Of a stretch of DNA of 7,066 nucleotides, positions 1 through 7,058 are shown piece by piece. The stretch covers positions 1 through 7,066 of the forward strand of contig JAISNS010000293.1 in assembly GCA_031276105.1 (NCBI GenBank), in the 5' to 3' direction. The notes below the pieces were generated by a model that saw only the letters and a list, made by a program, of their open reading frames with translations, was not told the DNA's origin and did no database searches. Made by a program: the position numbers and the translations under genes. Within the stretch, counting starts at the first letter, position 1. The number at the start of each line of letters is the position of its first letter. The stretch comes from Dysgonamonadaceae bacterium (lineage in GTDB: Bacteria > Bacteroidota > Bacteroidia > Bacteroidales > Azobacteroidaceae).

Positions 1-2310
1 GAAGTCATAGGGAAAAAGAGTTACACCCGTTTTGAATTGGAAGCCGGAGTTGCCGGAAAGTACAGTTTGAATTGCTGGTTAATACCCTCCATGCTAAGTG
101 ATGGCAGCTATTCGCACTACGATGTACTGGTCAATGGGAAGCCGGTCGGCACGATAACCCCATCAAAAGGAAACTGGCAAAGTATCGGGCTGGACAAATC
201 CGCAAAAGTATCGTTACGGGCAGGAACAAATACGGTTTCCGTCGTAGCAACGGCGCCTGAAATTGCCAATGTTGAATTTGTCCGCCTTTCGACGGATGCC
301 GCTAAAGCGGCTATTTCTTCTACAGCGTATGATGAATATCTGGCAAGAGCAAAGGCAAAAAGTGACGAAGAGTTAAAAAGGCCAATCTTTCAAGGCGATT
401 TGCCTGTTTCTATATCCGACTCCCTTGTATCATCTTCCCTTAGAGCCACAGACCCAAGTCCGGAGGGAAATTATTTTAATTTTACAGGAATACAGTTTCA
501 ATATACCTATTATACCACTGTCTATTTTTATGCCGGAGAACAGGTGTATATAACGACGAACAGTCCGGTACCGAATTTTATTGAGTTTTTCAGTGTTAAT
601 GCACCGGAAACACATTCATGGATAGGCAACTATACCTATTCGTCACCTTATTATCTGGCGTCAGTCAACGTTACGATACCCACAGACGGATATTATTATG
701 TGCGACTGAGACCTTATTATAACCATACCGAATCGACAGCTACATTAAATATCAACGGTATGTACTATTATCCGGATGTGCCGATTTTCAGTACGGGATT
801 TCGCGTTACACAGGATAATTTGAAAGTATATAACACATTTACCGCCTATTCAACGGGAGACCCCAGAATTTGGATTGAATCGGGACCGGGAATACCCGGA
901 AGAACAGTCTATTATAATGATGACTGGACAGCATCAAGTGATTTCAATTGGGGAGTTAATTCCAGGGTACAAAAACAATATGTAAATACCGTTTATGCCG
1001 TTTTACTTTCCTCTTTCGGTTCAAACAATCCGACCGGACAATGCGATATATATGTAAAGTGTCAAAACAGTACCATCACACCCTATTTCCCTAATTTGAA
1101 AGCCGACGATGCGATCCAGTCGGCGCCTGCGTCCACGGTTTACAACAGCATTAGCTGGTCGGGAGGTATCACCGAATACAGTGAGTGGCCACCCAGTCCG
1201 AGTTCTGATTATTACGTACCGAATAATCCATTAGCTTCCTTTGATTTATTCTACCTTTTCCCGCGATACGACGGATGTGGAATTTTTACCCGCACGGGTG
1301 CGACCTCAGCGAACAGCGTTGTTGACTTGTGGGCAACCGGAACCTCCGAAAGTAATTACGATTATACCCACGCATCCGTAAAAAAAGGTGCGGATGATTA
1401 TGCTCACGGCTATGACTGGGAAAGTAAACCCAACAATTACATGAGGACTTTTCATCCGAGAAACGCTTTAAGAGGGGACAGTTATGGAAATATTGTAAAA
1501 TATTACCGGCGCATCGGAACGGGGGGAACAAATTCAACGGCCTGTATTTTGGCGGAAGCCATCGCCGACGGCAAAGCGGTGTTGGAAAATGTCCGGTTCG
1601 ACGAAGATGAAATATCCCTCATAAATGCCGATATAGCCAATATTTCCACGAGTGACGTCAATACTTTTAATTCCCTGTTTGCGGCATGGAAATCAACATG
1701 GGCATCTATTGTGTTCAGCAATCCCTACAAGTTCAAAAATTCCCAATACAATTCTTTACTGTCATTTTGCCGGTCGGTGCAGGGTTCGGTATCGCTTGTC
1801 TATGAGAAATTGAATCAGGGGGAACAGTTTGCTGTTTTGCCGGTGGAAGATTTGACGCTTACCAATAACGTACAAAACCAGTCCCTGTTAAAATCAATCA
1901 GGGAATCCAACCGGCAATTGAAACGCACAGACAGCGGCGCAAGTATTGTCAGAAGCCCGCTTTCCAATACGATAAAATACGTAAAGGCGCTTTTGGCGGG
2001 AAGGAAGAATGCCTTCCGTTCGTCGTCAGGAGTGAGGGGTGCGGATAGCGGTATCAGCTACAGCAACGAAGATAAATTCAATATCGCCTCTAATGCTTCC
2101 GGCATATCCATTGATTTCTCATTGGATAAAAGCGCCCGGATTTCACTCTCGGTGATTAATCTTCGCGGAGAAGAAGTCGCCTCTCTGTTACAGGAGCATA
2201 CCCTTTCTGCCGGAAACCATCACTATTCCGCTTATTTAACCAAAGGGATTTATCTGGTTAAACACGTGGTGGACGGCAACGTAAATGTCAAAAAAATAGT
2301 AGTTAACTAA
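1..2310 (+). CDS. Large secreted multidomain protein, DUF7689-like middle domain, T9SS sorting domain (5' partial)
   Basis: The frame is open from the first base, so the true start and any signal peptide lie upstream; the first available start-like codon (TTG at 37) is internal. 769 codons are visible. Residues about 1-97 look like a beta-sandwich module. Residues about 150-255 are very rich in Tyr/Phe and alternate like a second beta-sandwich. Residues about 365-506 resemble my recollection of DUF7689: a YNSISW motif (381-386), a WPP stretch, a conserved THASV (His457), HGYDWESK (469-476), FHPR (484-487) and a closing YG-x-IV-x-YYRR (495-504). Residues about 508-690 look mainly helical. Residues 700-769 form a T9SS C-terminal sorting domain (SLSV-x-NLRGEEV, SAGNH, KGIYLV, KKIVVN end). 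The protein should be exported through the outer membrane. The protease gene follows after 22 bp, so co-transcription is likely. Biochemical function is unknown. The reading frame and sorting domain are secure; the DUF7689 link is from memory of the family pattern. Confidence 0.85.
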   Translation, partial: EVIGKKSYTRFELEAGVAGKYSLNCWLIPSMLSDGSYSHYDVLVNGKPVGTITPSKGNWQSIGLDKSAKVSLRAGTNTVSVVATAPEIANVEFVRLSTDAAKAAISSTAYDEYLARAKAKSDEELKRPIFQGDLPVSISDSLVSSSLRATDPSPEGNYFNFTGIQFQYTYYTTVYFYAGEQVYITTNSPVPNFIEFFSVNAPETHSWIGNYTYSSPYYLASVNVTIPTDGYYYVRLRPYYNHTESTATLNINGMYYYPDVPIFSTGFRVTQDNLKVYNTFTAYSTGDPRIWIESGPGIPGRTVYYNDDWTASSDFNWGVNSRVQKQYVNTVYAVLLSSFGSNNPTGQCDIYVKCQNSTITPYFPNLKADDAIQSAPASTVYNSISWSGGITEYSEWPPSPSSDYYVPNNPLASFDLFYLFPRYDGCGIFTRTGATSANSVVDLWATGTSESNYDYTHASVKKGADDYAHGYDWESKPNNYMRTFHPRNALRGDSYGNIVKYYRRIGTGGTNSTACILAEAIADGKAVLENVRFDEDEISLINADIANISTSDVNTFNSLFAAWKSTWASIVFSNPYKFKNSQYNSLLSFCRSVQGSVSLVYEKLNQGEQFAVLPVEDLTLTNNVQNQSLLKSIRESNRQLKRTDSGASIVRSPLSNTIKYVKALLAGRKNAFRSSSGVRGADSGISYSNEDKFNIASNASGISIDFSLDKSARISLSVINLRGEEVASLLQEHTLSAGNHHYSAYLTKGIYLVKHVVDGNVNVKKIVVN
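2098..2307 (+). other. T9SS C-terminal sorting domain of the first gene
   Basis: These 70 codons end the first protein and have the T9SS sorting-domain pattern: a beta strand (GISIDFSL), then SLSVINLRGEEV, a SAGNH turn, GIYLV and a basic-hydrophobic tail KKIVVN. It lacks the YPNP motif of classical type A domains. By eye it aligns without gaps to the end of the fourth gene's product, with about 33 of 69 residues identical. It would direct the protein through the T9SS outer-membrane channel and normally be cleaved off there. Confidence 0.8.
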
Positions 2311-2332
2311 ATCACAATTAAATGAATATGTA

Positions 2333-4147
2333 ATGATGAAAACGAAAATTTTATTTATTATTTTATTCCTTTCCGGATTCACATCCCTGTATGCACAATC
2401 CTCCTTTTATTATTACAAAGGGAAGAAAGTGGGCATCGAACTTGACCGGAAAAGAGTCGTAGTCATAGCTGATAAAGCCGTGAAGAGCGCGAAATTTCAA
2501 CTCTCTCAAACCTCTGCTGTTTCCAAACCGGTGGGCGATACGAAGTATAATATTTCAATTCTGGAATTGAAAGACATTGCAGACACAAAGTCTTATCAGT
2601 CATTAATTTCCGGTTTGGAAGGGAATAAAAATATTGTAAGCGTTCAGCCTTGTTTCAAAACCAGGGAAGGGAAAGAAATTGCCTTGTCCAATTATTTGTA
2701 TATCAAACTCAAGGAGGCAAAAGATATTACCCAATTAGAATTATATGCTAAAAAATTACGGCTGGAGATAGTCGAAAGAAACGCCTACATGCCTCTCTGG
2801 TACACCTTGCGGACAACCGCTCAAACGCCGCAGAATACACTCGAAACAGCCAATTTCTTATTCGAAAGCAAGTTGTTTGCCGCGGCCGCTCCGGATTTCA
2901 TGTCCAACGATTTAGCCTGTGTCAATGATCCGAGTTTCAGTCAGCAATGGGGACTCAACAATACGTCTTATCCGGATTATGATGTATCGGTCTGTCAGGC
3001 CTGGCCGTATGCCACGGGAAGCGGGATTAAAATAGCTATTCTGGATCAGGGCATCGAACTGACGCATCAGGATTTGGCGGCCAATATCTATCCGTTAAGT
3101 TTTGATTCGGAAAGCGGCACATCACCCAGCCAGATATTCGGAGACCATGCTACGCACTGCGCCGGGATTGCCGCAGCGGTTAGAAATAACAACCTTCAAA
3201 TCGCCGGAGTTGCCCCCGCAGCTAAACTCATATCTATCAGTAACTCCCTGTATTCGACGGCCAACAGCCGGATAAAAAGGGCGGACGGCATCAATTGGGC
3301 GTGGAAAAACGGCGCGGACATCCTGTCCAATTCGTGGGGGTCGAGCGTTCCATTCGAGGTGATAGAGGAAGCCCTGGATTCGGCTTTTTATTTAGGCAGG
3401 AACGGACGCGGAACGGTTATCCTTTTTGCCGCAGGTAATGACTACAATACTTCAGGTGTTTCTTATCCGGCTAATTGCAGACCGTATATTATAGCTGTCG
3501 GCGCTATTACCAGTACCGGACAAGTGGCTGCTTTTTCCAATCGTGGAGCCGGACTGGATGTGGTCGCTCCCGGCAGCAATATACTGTCAACCGTATTAAA
3601 CAACGGTACGGGAAGTAAATCCGGCACCTCTATGGCCTGTCCGCACGTAGCGGGGATTGCGGCGCTTGTTCTTCAGAAAAATCCCAGTCTGTCGTCGCAG
3701 GAAGTAAACAACGTGATAGAACAAAGCGCCAAGAAAATCGGTTCCGTAACCTACGATCCGGGATATGAAAACGGGACGTGGAACAGTACGTATGGTTATG
3801 GACTTGCGGATGCTTATACAGCCGTAATAAATACTCCGGCGCCAAGACCAAGAAGCGCTGTTGCCGGCGATACGGAAGAAGAAACCCGTTTTTCCGGAAA
3901 AATAGAAAGCATTGCCCCCAATCCGGCAAACGACCGAATATCCGTGAGGTTTAGCTTACCGGCGGCAGTCAACAGCCAACTTCAAATCAGCCCGTTATTG
4001 GCCACGGGGGGAACATCCGTTTATAACGTTGCCGGTAATACGGGCGAAACAACTATTGATATTTCCTCGTTGCCACCCGGTGTTTACCGTATTTCTTTAA
4101 CCGTGGACGGTATAAGAATCGATACAAAGAAATTCATTAAACAATAA
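2333..4147 (+). CDS. Secreted S8 family (subtilisin-like) serine protease with T9SS sorting domain
   Basis: This encodes a 604-residue endopeptidase that should act outside the cell or on its surface. Residues 1-21 are a signal peptide (short KTK head, hydrophobic core, LYA then Gln22). Residues about 22-195 look like the long prodomain common in Bacteroidales S8 proteases, probably acting as inhibitor and folding aid. The catalytic domain runs from about 198 (NDPSFSQQWGLNN) to 497. It shows Asp238 in AILDQG, His272 in GDHATHCAG, the oxyanion Asn369 in AAGND and Ser433 in GTSMACPH, so the active site is complete. The usual HGTH is HATH here, and Cys276 follows it as in proteinase K-like enzymes. 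A linker (498-522) leads to the sorting domain (about 523-604), with PNP at 529-531 and the ending KKFIKQ. The start is ATG at 2333; the adjacent ATG at 2336 is equally plausible and would remove one residue. It lies 22 bp after the first gene. Its substrate cannot be read from the sequence. Confidence 0.95.
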   Translation: MMKTKILFIILFLSGFTSLYAQSSFYYYKGKKVGIELDRKRVVVIADKAVKSAKFQLSQTSAVSKPVGDTKYNISILELKDIADTKSYQSLISGLEGNKNIVSVQPCFKTREGKEIALSNYLYIKLKEAKDITQLELYAKKLRLEIVERNAYMPLWYTLRTTAQTPQNTLETANFLFESKLFAAAAPDFMSNDLACVNDPSFSQQWGLNNTSYPDYDVSVCQAWPYATGSGIKIAILDQGIELTHQDLAANIYPLSFDSESGTSPSQIFGDHATHCAGIAAAVRNNNLQIAGVAPAAKLISISNSLYSTANSRIKRADGINWAWKNGADILSNSWGSSVPFEVIEEALDSAFYLGRNGRGTVILFAAGNDYNTSGVSYPANCRPYIIAVGAITSTGQVAAFSNRGAGLDVVAPGSNILSTVLNNGTGSKSGTSMACPHVAGIAALVLQKNPSLSSQEVNNVIEQSAKKIGSVTYDPGYENGTWNSTYGYGLADAYTAVINTPAPRPRSAVAGDTEEETRFSGKIESIAPNPANDRISVRFSLPAAVNSQLQISPLLATGGTSVYNVAGNTGETTIDISSLPPGVYRISLTVDGIRIDTKKFIKQ

Positions 4148-4165
4148 GCAAAAAGGGAAAATGAA

Positions 4166-4210
4166 AACGTAATCAAGGCGGAAGATACTATCTTCCGTCT
4201 TGATTACGTT
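4166..4210. terminator. 21-bp stem-loop after the protease gene, terminator-like
   Basis: Arms 4166-4186 and 4190-4210 pair over 21 positions, with a single G-U wobble (4178 with 4198) and a three-base loop (act). The stem begins 18 bases after the protease stop codon. On the + strand it is preceded by an A-rich run but has no T-tract after it (aacaataaaa follows). On the - strand the stem would be followed by a T-rich tail. It may be an atypical or bidirectional terminator, or an mRNA-stabilising or processing stem between genes 2 and 3. The structure is certain; the role is inferred. Confidence 0.6.
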
Positions 4211-4223
4211 AACAATAAAAACG

Positions 4224-4242
4224 ATCCGGTGTGCTTCCGGAT
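4224..4242. repeat. Small inverted repeat in the leader of the third gene
   Basis: ATCCGG (4224-4229) and CCGGAT (4237-4242) are perfect 6-bp arms around a 7-base loop. It ends 16 bases before the ATG at 4259. It could be a weak mRNA hairpin or a regulator site, or chance. No TAnnTTTG promoter box is visible between 4148 and 4258. Confidence 0.35.
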
Positions 4243-4258
4243 AAAACAGGCGAAAAAA

Positions 4259-5566
4259 ATGAAAAGAAATCGGAAAACAGTCCTGATGTTGTTTTGCACT
4301 CTCCTCCCGCTTTACTGTTGGGGGCAATTGCATTATATCGGACTGAAACAAACAGTAACAACGCCGCCCAATGATGCCATTTACAGTCAGTTTCGTCCTA
4401 AATGCAGGGTAATAGACAGTTATGTTTACGTATGCACGAACACAGGGATTTACCGAAAAGATTTAACCGTAACGGCTGATACGATTTGGGAACCGTTTGC
4501 CCTGAAAGATATTCCGGTTACCGAGTTTGTGAAAAACGGGGACAAACTGCTGGCAATCCTTCCGAAATCACGCGACAGCCTGCTTTTGCTTTCAAGCGAT
4601 AACGGCCGGTCGTTTATCAATTATACATCCCCTCATTTCTTTGCAAGTGAAAGATATAATTATCCCTACCGGATTGCCCAAAACAAACAAAATCCCCATT
4701 CCATCCTGATTTTACATGCTAACTACGGTATTTCGAAATCGGAGGATTTCGGTCGTACATGGAAAAACCTGAACTCCTTTATCGGAGGATACCAGGACCG
4801 GTTTGTCGCTTTCCATCCCGCCGACAGCCTGATGATCTGTTATTCGGGCGAAACGGAATTTTTCTCGTCTTACGTGCAAACTTCATTCGACGGCGGTTTA
4901 ACCTGGATAAACAGCGAATTGGAAGACAATAACTGTACCCATAGCATTGCTTTTCATCCGGTCAATCCGGATATACTGGTTTCGGCAGGAGAAGGAAGAA
5001 TGACTCAATCAACGGACAGGGGACGGACATGGCATCCGGCAATCTTTCCTGACCGGTATTTATATTTTCACAGTATCATTTTCGATGAAAAAAATCCGGA
5101 TACCGTTTATGCAAGCGGCTCATCCATAAAAAATAACGATACCATTTATGTTTACCGCTCCATAGACGCCGGCGACAGTTGGCAACTCTATTATATGGAA
5201 AACATGGGAAAAGATTGTGGAGGGGTTCCGGATATGGCAAAATATCAGGATAAACTTATTCTTTATACACGCTGTGAAGGTATTTACGAACTGGATTTAA
5301 ATCATACAACCGCCATCCCTGCAAGCGGTAAAATATCCGGCGGGATAACTGTTTATCCCAATCCGGCCGGGGATTTTGTGTATTTTACCAACGAGGCCGG
5401 ATTTGATTTTGTTGAAATCCGGGATGTAAGCGGGCGCCTGGTAACGAAAAGCCGCCTTTCAAAAGGAAACCATAAGATGGATGTTTCCGCATGGAGTGCG
5501 GGTATTTATTTGGCAAACTTTCATTCCCGCAATAATAAAATAACAAAAAACATAATAATAAAATAA
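4259..5566 (+). CDS. Secreted Asp-box (BNR/sialidase-like) beta-propeller protein with type A T9SS sorting domain
   Basis: A 435-residue exported protein. The ATG at 4259 was chosen over an in-frame GTG at 4229 because it puts a basic head (MKRNRK) directly before a hydrophobic core and a WG cleavage site before Gln23. The GTG would add ten residues and sits inside an inverted repeat. Five Asp-box motifs (S-x-D-x-G-x-[ST]-[WF]) are visible around Asp114, Asp163, Asp211, Asp253 and Asp303. Their spacing of 42-50 residues matches one per propeller blade, as in sialidase and sortilin-like folds. No sialidase Arg triad or FRIP motif is evident, so an enzyme call is not justified; a binding or scaffold role is more likely. 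Residues about 361-435 are a textbook type A sorting domain: VYPNPAGD (365-372), VEIRDVSGRLV, SAGIYL, and the ending KNIIIK. Six Cys remain in the mature part (49, 59, 194, 226, 320, 339), so disulfides are possible. The next gene starts 6 bp after the stop, indicating an operon. Confidence 0.9.
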   Translation: MKRNRKTVLMLFCTLLPLYCWGQLHYIGLKQTVTTPPNDAIYSQFRPKCRVIDSYVYVCTNTGIYRKDLTVTADTIWEPFALKDIPVTEFVKNGDKLLAILPKSRDSLLLLSSDNGRSFINYTSPHFFASERYNYPYRIAQNKQNPHSILILHANYGISKSEDFGRTWKNLNSFIGGYQDRFVAFHPADSLMICYSGETEFFSSYVQTSFDGGLTWINSELEDNNCTHSIAFHPVNPDILVSAGEGRMTQSTDRGRTWHPAIFPDRYLYFHSIIFDEKNPDTVYASGSSIKNNDTIYVYRSIDAGDSWQLYYMENMGKDCGGVPDMAKYQDKLILYTRCEGIYELDLNHTTAIPASGKISGGITVYPNPAGDFVYFTNEAGFDFVEIRDVSGRLVTKSRLSKGNHKMDVSAWSAGIYLANFHSRNNKITKNIIIK

Positions 5567-5572
5567 CAATTT

Positions 5573-6859
5573 ATGAACACACGAATGATTACCAATTGGA
5601 AACAGGCAATGCTGATTGCCCTTTGGATGCTCTCCCCGGTTGTTGCATTGGCACAATCCGGCGAATGGGCGAGTTATTCCGGCAAAGAAATGATTGCGCG
5701 GATACTGGACGATGGCGACTACCTTTGGGTAGCCACCAACAGCGGACTTCTGAAACTGAACACGGAAACGGAAGAAACGGCTCTGTATAACCGGGATAAC
5801 GCCGGTTGGCCGGACAATCACCTGCGGAACATGGCCAAAGACAGCGACGGCAATCTTTGGGTGACAACCCAGTTTGGCGGAATTGCGAGATTCGACGGAA
5901 CGAACAGTTCCGTTTACTCAAGTTCCAATTCGGGACTTCCCACCGACCAGTATTGCACCTCCATCGCCATTGATAATGAGAACAATAAATGGATCGGTTC
6001 TCTGATGTTCCTGAACAAATTCGACGGGGAAGAATGGCAATCGTGGACAACTCCCCTGAGCGCCATTGCCGCTTACTGGTTTATTTACGACTTGAAATTC
6101 GACAGGAACGGCGTTTTGTGGCTGGGCGGTTCGTCGCCGGAATGGAAGTTCGCTCAATTTACAGGGACTGAAATTCAGGCATTTCCGGAAATAACCGCAT
6201 CCGTTCATGCCATTGAGTTCGACGGTGAGAATAACCAATGGCTGGCCACCGCTAACGGGTTGGTGAAATACGACGGCAGAACGTTTACGTCCTACAATAC
6301 AGCCAATTCCGCTATTCCGGGAAACTGCATTTACGATGTAAAAAGCGATGCTTCCGGTAATCTATGGCTGGCCATCGGCAAATACCTGGTTCGCTTCGAC
6401 GGCGAGAACTTCACTTCGTATGAAACTCCCCTGTTGGAAGAAGCCGATCCGACCAATCAAGATTTTGTTTTATGCTTGAATGTTGATTCGAAAGGCGCTA
6501 TCTGGTTGGGAACCAAGAAGAGCGGTTTATTTAAATTCACGCAGGAAAAATTCACGCAAGCGCTGAAAGTCACGGACGTCGCAACCGGAATAAAAGCAAC
6601 GGAGAATAAAAAACCGGAAATAAGCCTGCGAAACACCGGCTCCGGGATAAGTCTCCATTTGTCGTTAACGAAGAAAGCGACTGTTTCGTTATCGGTATTC
6701 GACCTTGGCGGACGTCGCGTTTCTTCATGGCTGAACGGCCAAATCCTTTCTTCGGGCGATTATCGGTATGATACGGATTTGCCATTGGGCGTATTTTTAG
6801 TTCAATCGGTCGTTAACGGAAAAGTCAACGTTACAAAAGCGGTTGTGTGGGATAAATAA
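5573..6859 (+). CDS. Secreted seven-blade propeller protein (two-component regulator propeller repeats) with T9SS sorting domain
   Basis: A 428-residue exported protein. The signal peptide covers about residues 1-27 (QAMLIALWMLSPVVALA before Gln28). ATG 5573 is taken as start; an in-frame ATG at 5585 (Met5) would leave a shorter head but the same signal core. Seven repeats carry the [LI]W[LVI]-x-T-x-x-G-[LI]-x-[KR][FY] pattern of the Reg_prop family, with Trp at 52, 96, 140, 183, 223, 265 and 311, spaced 40-46 residues. Many blades end in FDG or YDG (107-109, 150-152, 233-235, 275-277). Such repeats are best known as the periplasmic sensor half of Bacteroidetes hybrid two-component regulators. 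Here no transmembrane segment, kinase or DNA-binding part follows. Instead residues about 350-428 are a sorting domain (SLSVFDLGGRRV, SSGDY, LGVFLV, KVNVTKAVVWDK) closely resembling that of the first gene. The likely role is ligand binding at the surface or outside the cell; the ligand is unknown. Confidence 0.9.
   Translation: MNTRMITNWKQAMLIALWMLSPVVALAQSGEWASYSGKEMIARILDDGDYLWVATNSGLLKLNTETEETALYNRDNAGWPDNHLRNMAKDSDGNLWVTTQFGGIARFDGTNSSVYSSSNSGLPTDQYCTSIAIDNENNKWIGSLMFLNKFDGEEWQSWTTPLSAIAAYWFIYDLKFDRNGVLWLGGSSPEWKFAQFTGTEIQAFPEITASVHAIEFDGENNQWLATANGLVKYDGRTFTSYNTANSAIPGNCIYDVKSDASGNLWLAIGKYLVRFDGENFTSYETPLLEEADPTNQDFVLCLNVDSKGAIWLGTKKSGLFKFTQEKFTQALKVTDVATGIKATENKKPEISLRNTGSGISLHLSLTKKATVSLSVFDLGGRRVSSWLNGQILSSGDYRYDTDLPLGVFLVQSVVNGKVNVTKAVVWDK
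6613..6856 (+). other. T9SS C-terminal sorting domain of the fourth gene
   Basis: The last ~80 codons fit a T9SS sorting domain. It has no YPNP motif and is of the same subtype as in the first gene, sharing GIS, SLSV, the S-x-G turn, V-x-G-x-VNV and K-x-VV at matching positions. It is more different from the domains of the two genes between them. Confidence 0.75.
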
Positions 6860-6870
6860 TTCAGTACAAG

Positions 6871-6910
6871 GAGCATCTTTTTTAGGCGGGAAACTGCGAA
6901 AAAGATGCTC
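6871..6910 (+). terminator. Stem-loop with GAAA loop after the fourth gene, probable terminator
   Basis: A perfect 12-bp stem joins 6871-6882 (GAGCATCTTTTT) and 6899-6910. Inside it, GCGG (6886-6889) pairs with CTGC (6894-6897, one G-U) and closes a GAAA tetraloop (6890-6893). It starts 12 bases after the stop codon. There is no immediate T-tract; the nearest T-rich stretch is about 6936-6944. Position and strength suggest the transcript end for the propeller genes. Confidence 0.6.
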
Positions 6911-6967
6911 ATTACAGGCAGATTATTCAGAATCTATTCCTTTTAACAAAAAAAAATCACCCAAACC

Positions 6968-6999
6968 CTTGCACGCTACAATCAAAACCCTTACATTTG
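6968..6999 (+). promoter_or_regulatory. Bacteroidales-type promoter (-33/-7 boxes) for a gene at or beyond the right edge
   Basis: TACATTTG at 6992-6999 is an exact match to the Bacteroides -7 consensus TAnnTTTG. CTTG at 6968-6971 is one base off the -33 TTTG, with a 20-base spacer inside the usual range. A run of nine A at 6948-6956 lies at about -50 to -58 and could act as an UP-like element. Transcription would begin at about 7003-7007. This is the clearest promoter in the window. Confidence 0.75.
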
Positions 7000-7004
7000 C
7001 ACCC

Positions 7005-7028
7005 AATTCCTCCCGTTCGGGACGAATT
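7005..7028 (+). promoter_or_regulatory. Hairpin at the predicted 5' end of the downstream transcript
   Basis: AATTC (7005-7009) pairs with GAATT (7024-7028) and TCCC (7011-7014) with GGGA (7019-7022). The stem has one C-C mismatch (7010/7023) and a GTTC loop. It lies right at the predicted transcription start, so it could cap the mRNA as a 5'-terminal stem or be a palindromic operator in the DNA. The pairing is seen directly; the role is inferred. Confidence 0.5.
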
Positions 7029-7040
7029 ACCATCAATTGA

Positions 7041-7058
7041 GCCTCACTTCTTCGAGGC
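7041..7058 (+). promoter_or_regulatory. Small hairpin directly before a possible start codon
   Basis: GCCTC (7041-7045) pairs with GAGGC (7054-7058) around an 8-base loop. The next base begins an ATG (7059-7061), giving Met-Thr and then the window edge. If that ATG starts the downstream gene, the hairpin would partly occupy its ribosome-binding region. The start codon cannot be confirmed from the two codons visible. Confidence 0.35.

Noticed and set aside
37..39. TTG as start of the first gene
   Set aside because: The same frame is open to base 1 and reads as continuous protein, and no signal peptide follows the TTG. The gene is cut by the window edge.
2322..2333. Tiny ATG-AAT-ATG-TAA frame whose stop overlaps the protease start
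   Set aside because: A three-codon frame in an AT-rich gap is expected by chance; translational coupling cannot be argued from this alone.
4229..4231. GTG as start of the third gene
   Set aside because: It adds ten residues ahead of a normal signal peptide and lies inside an inverted repeat. ATG 4259 gives a proper signal-peptide start.
4259..5566. Sialidase enzyme call for the Asp-box protein
   Set aside because: Asp boxes occur in many non-enzymatic propellers, and the N-terminal Arg motif and the rest of the sialidase active site are not apparent.
5589..6050. 153-residue open frame on the - strand
   Set aside because: It lies wholly inside the fourth gene and its product is Arg/Ser/Cys-rich without any domain pattern. 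It is an antisense shadow, as are the other - strand frames.
6843..7040. 65-residue open frame on the + strand
   Set aside because: It overlaps the end of the fourth gene, runs through the stem-loop and promoter, and its translation has no recognisable features.
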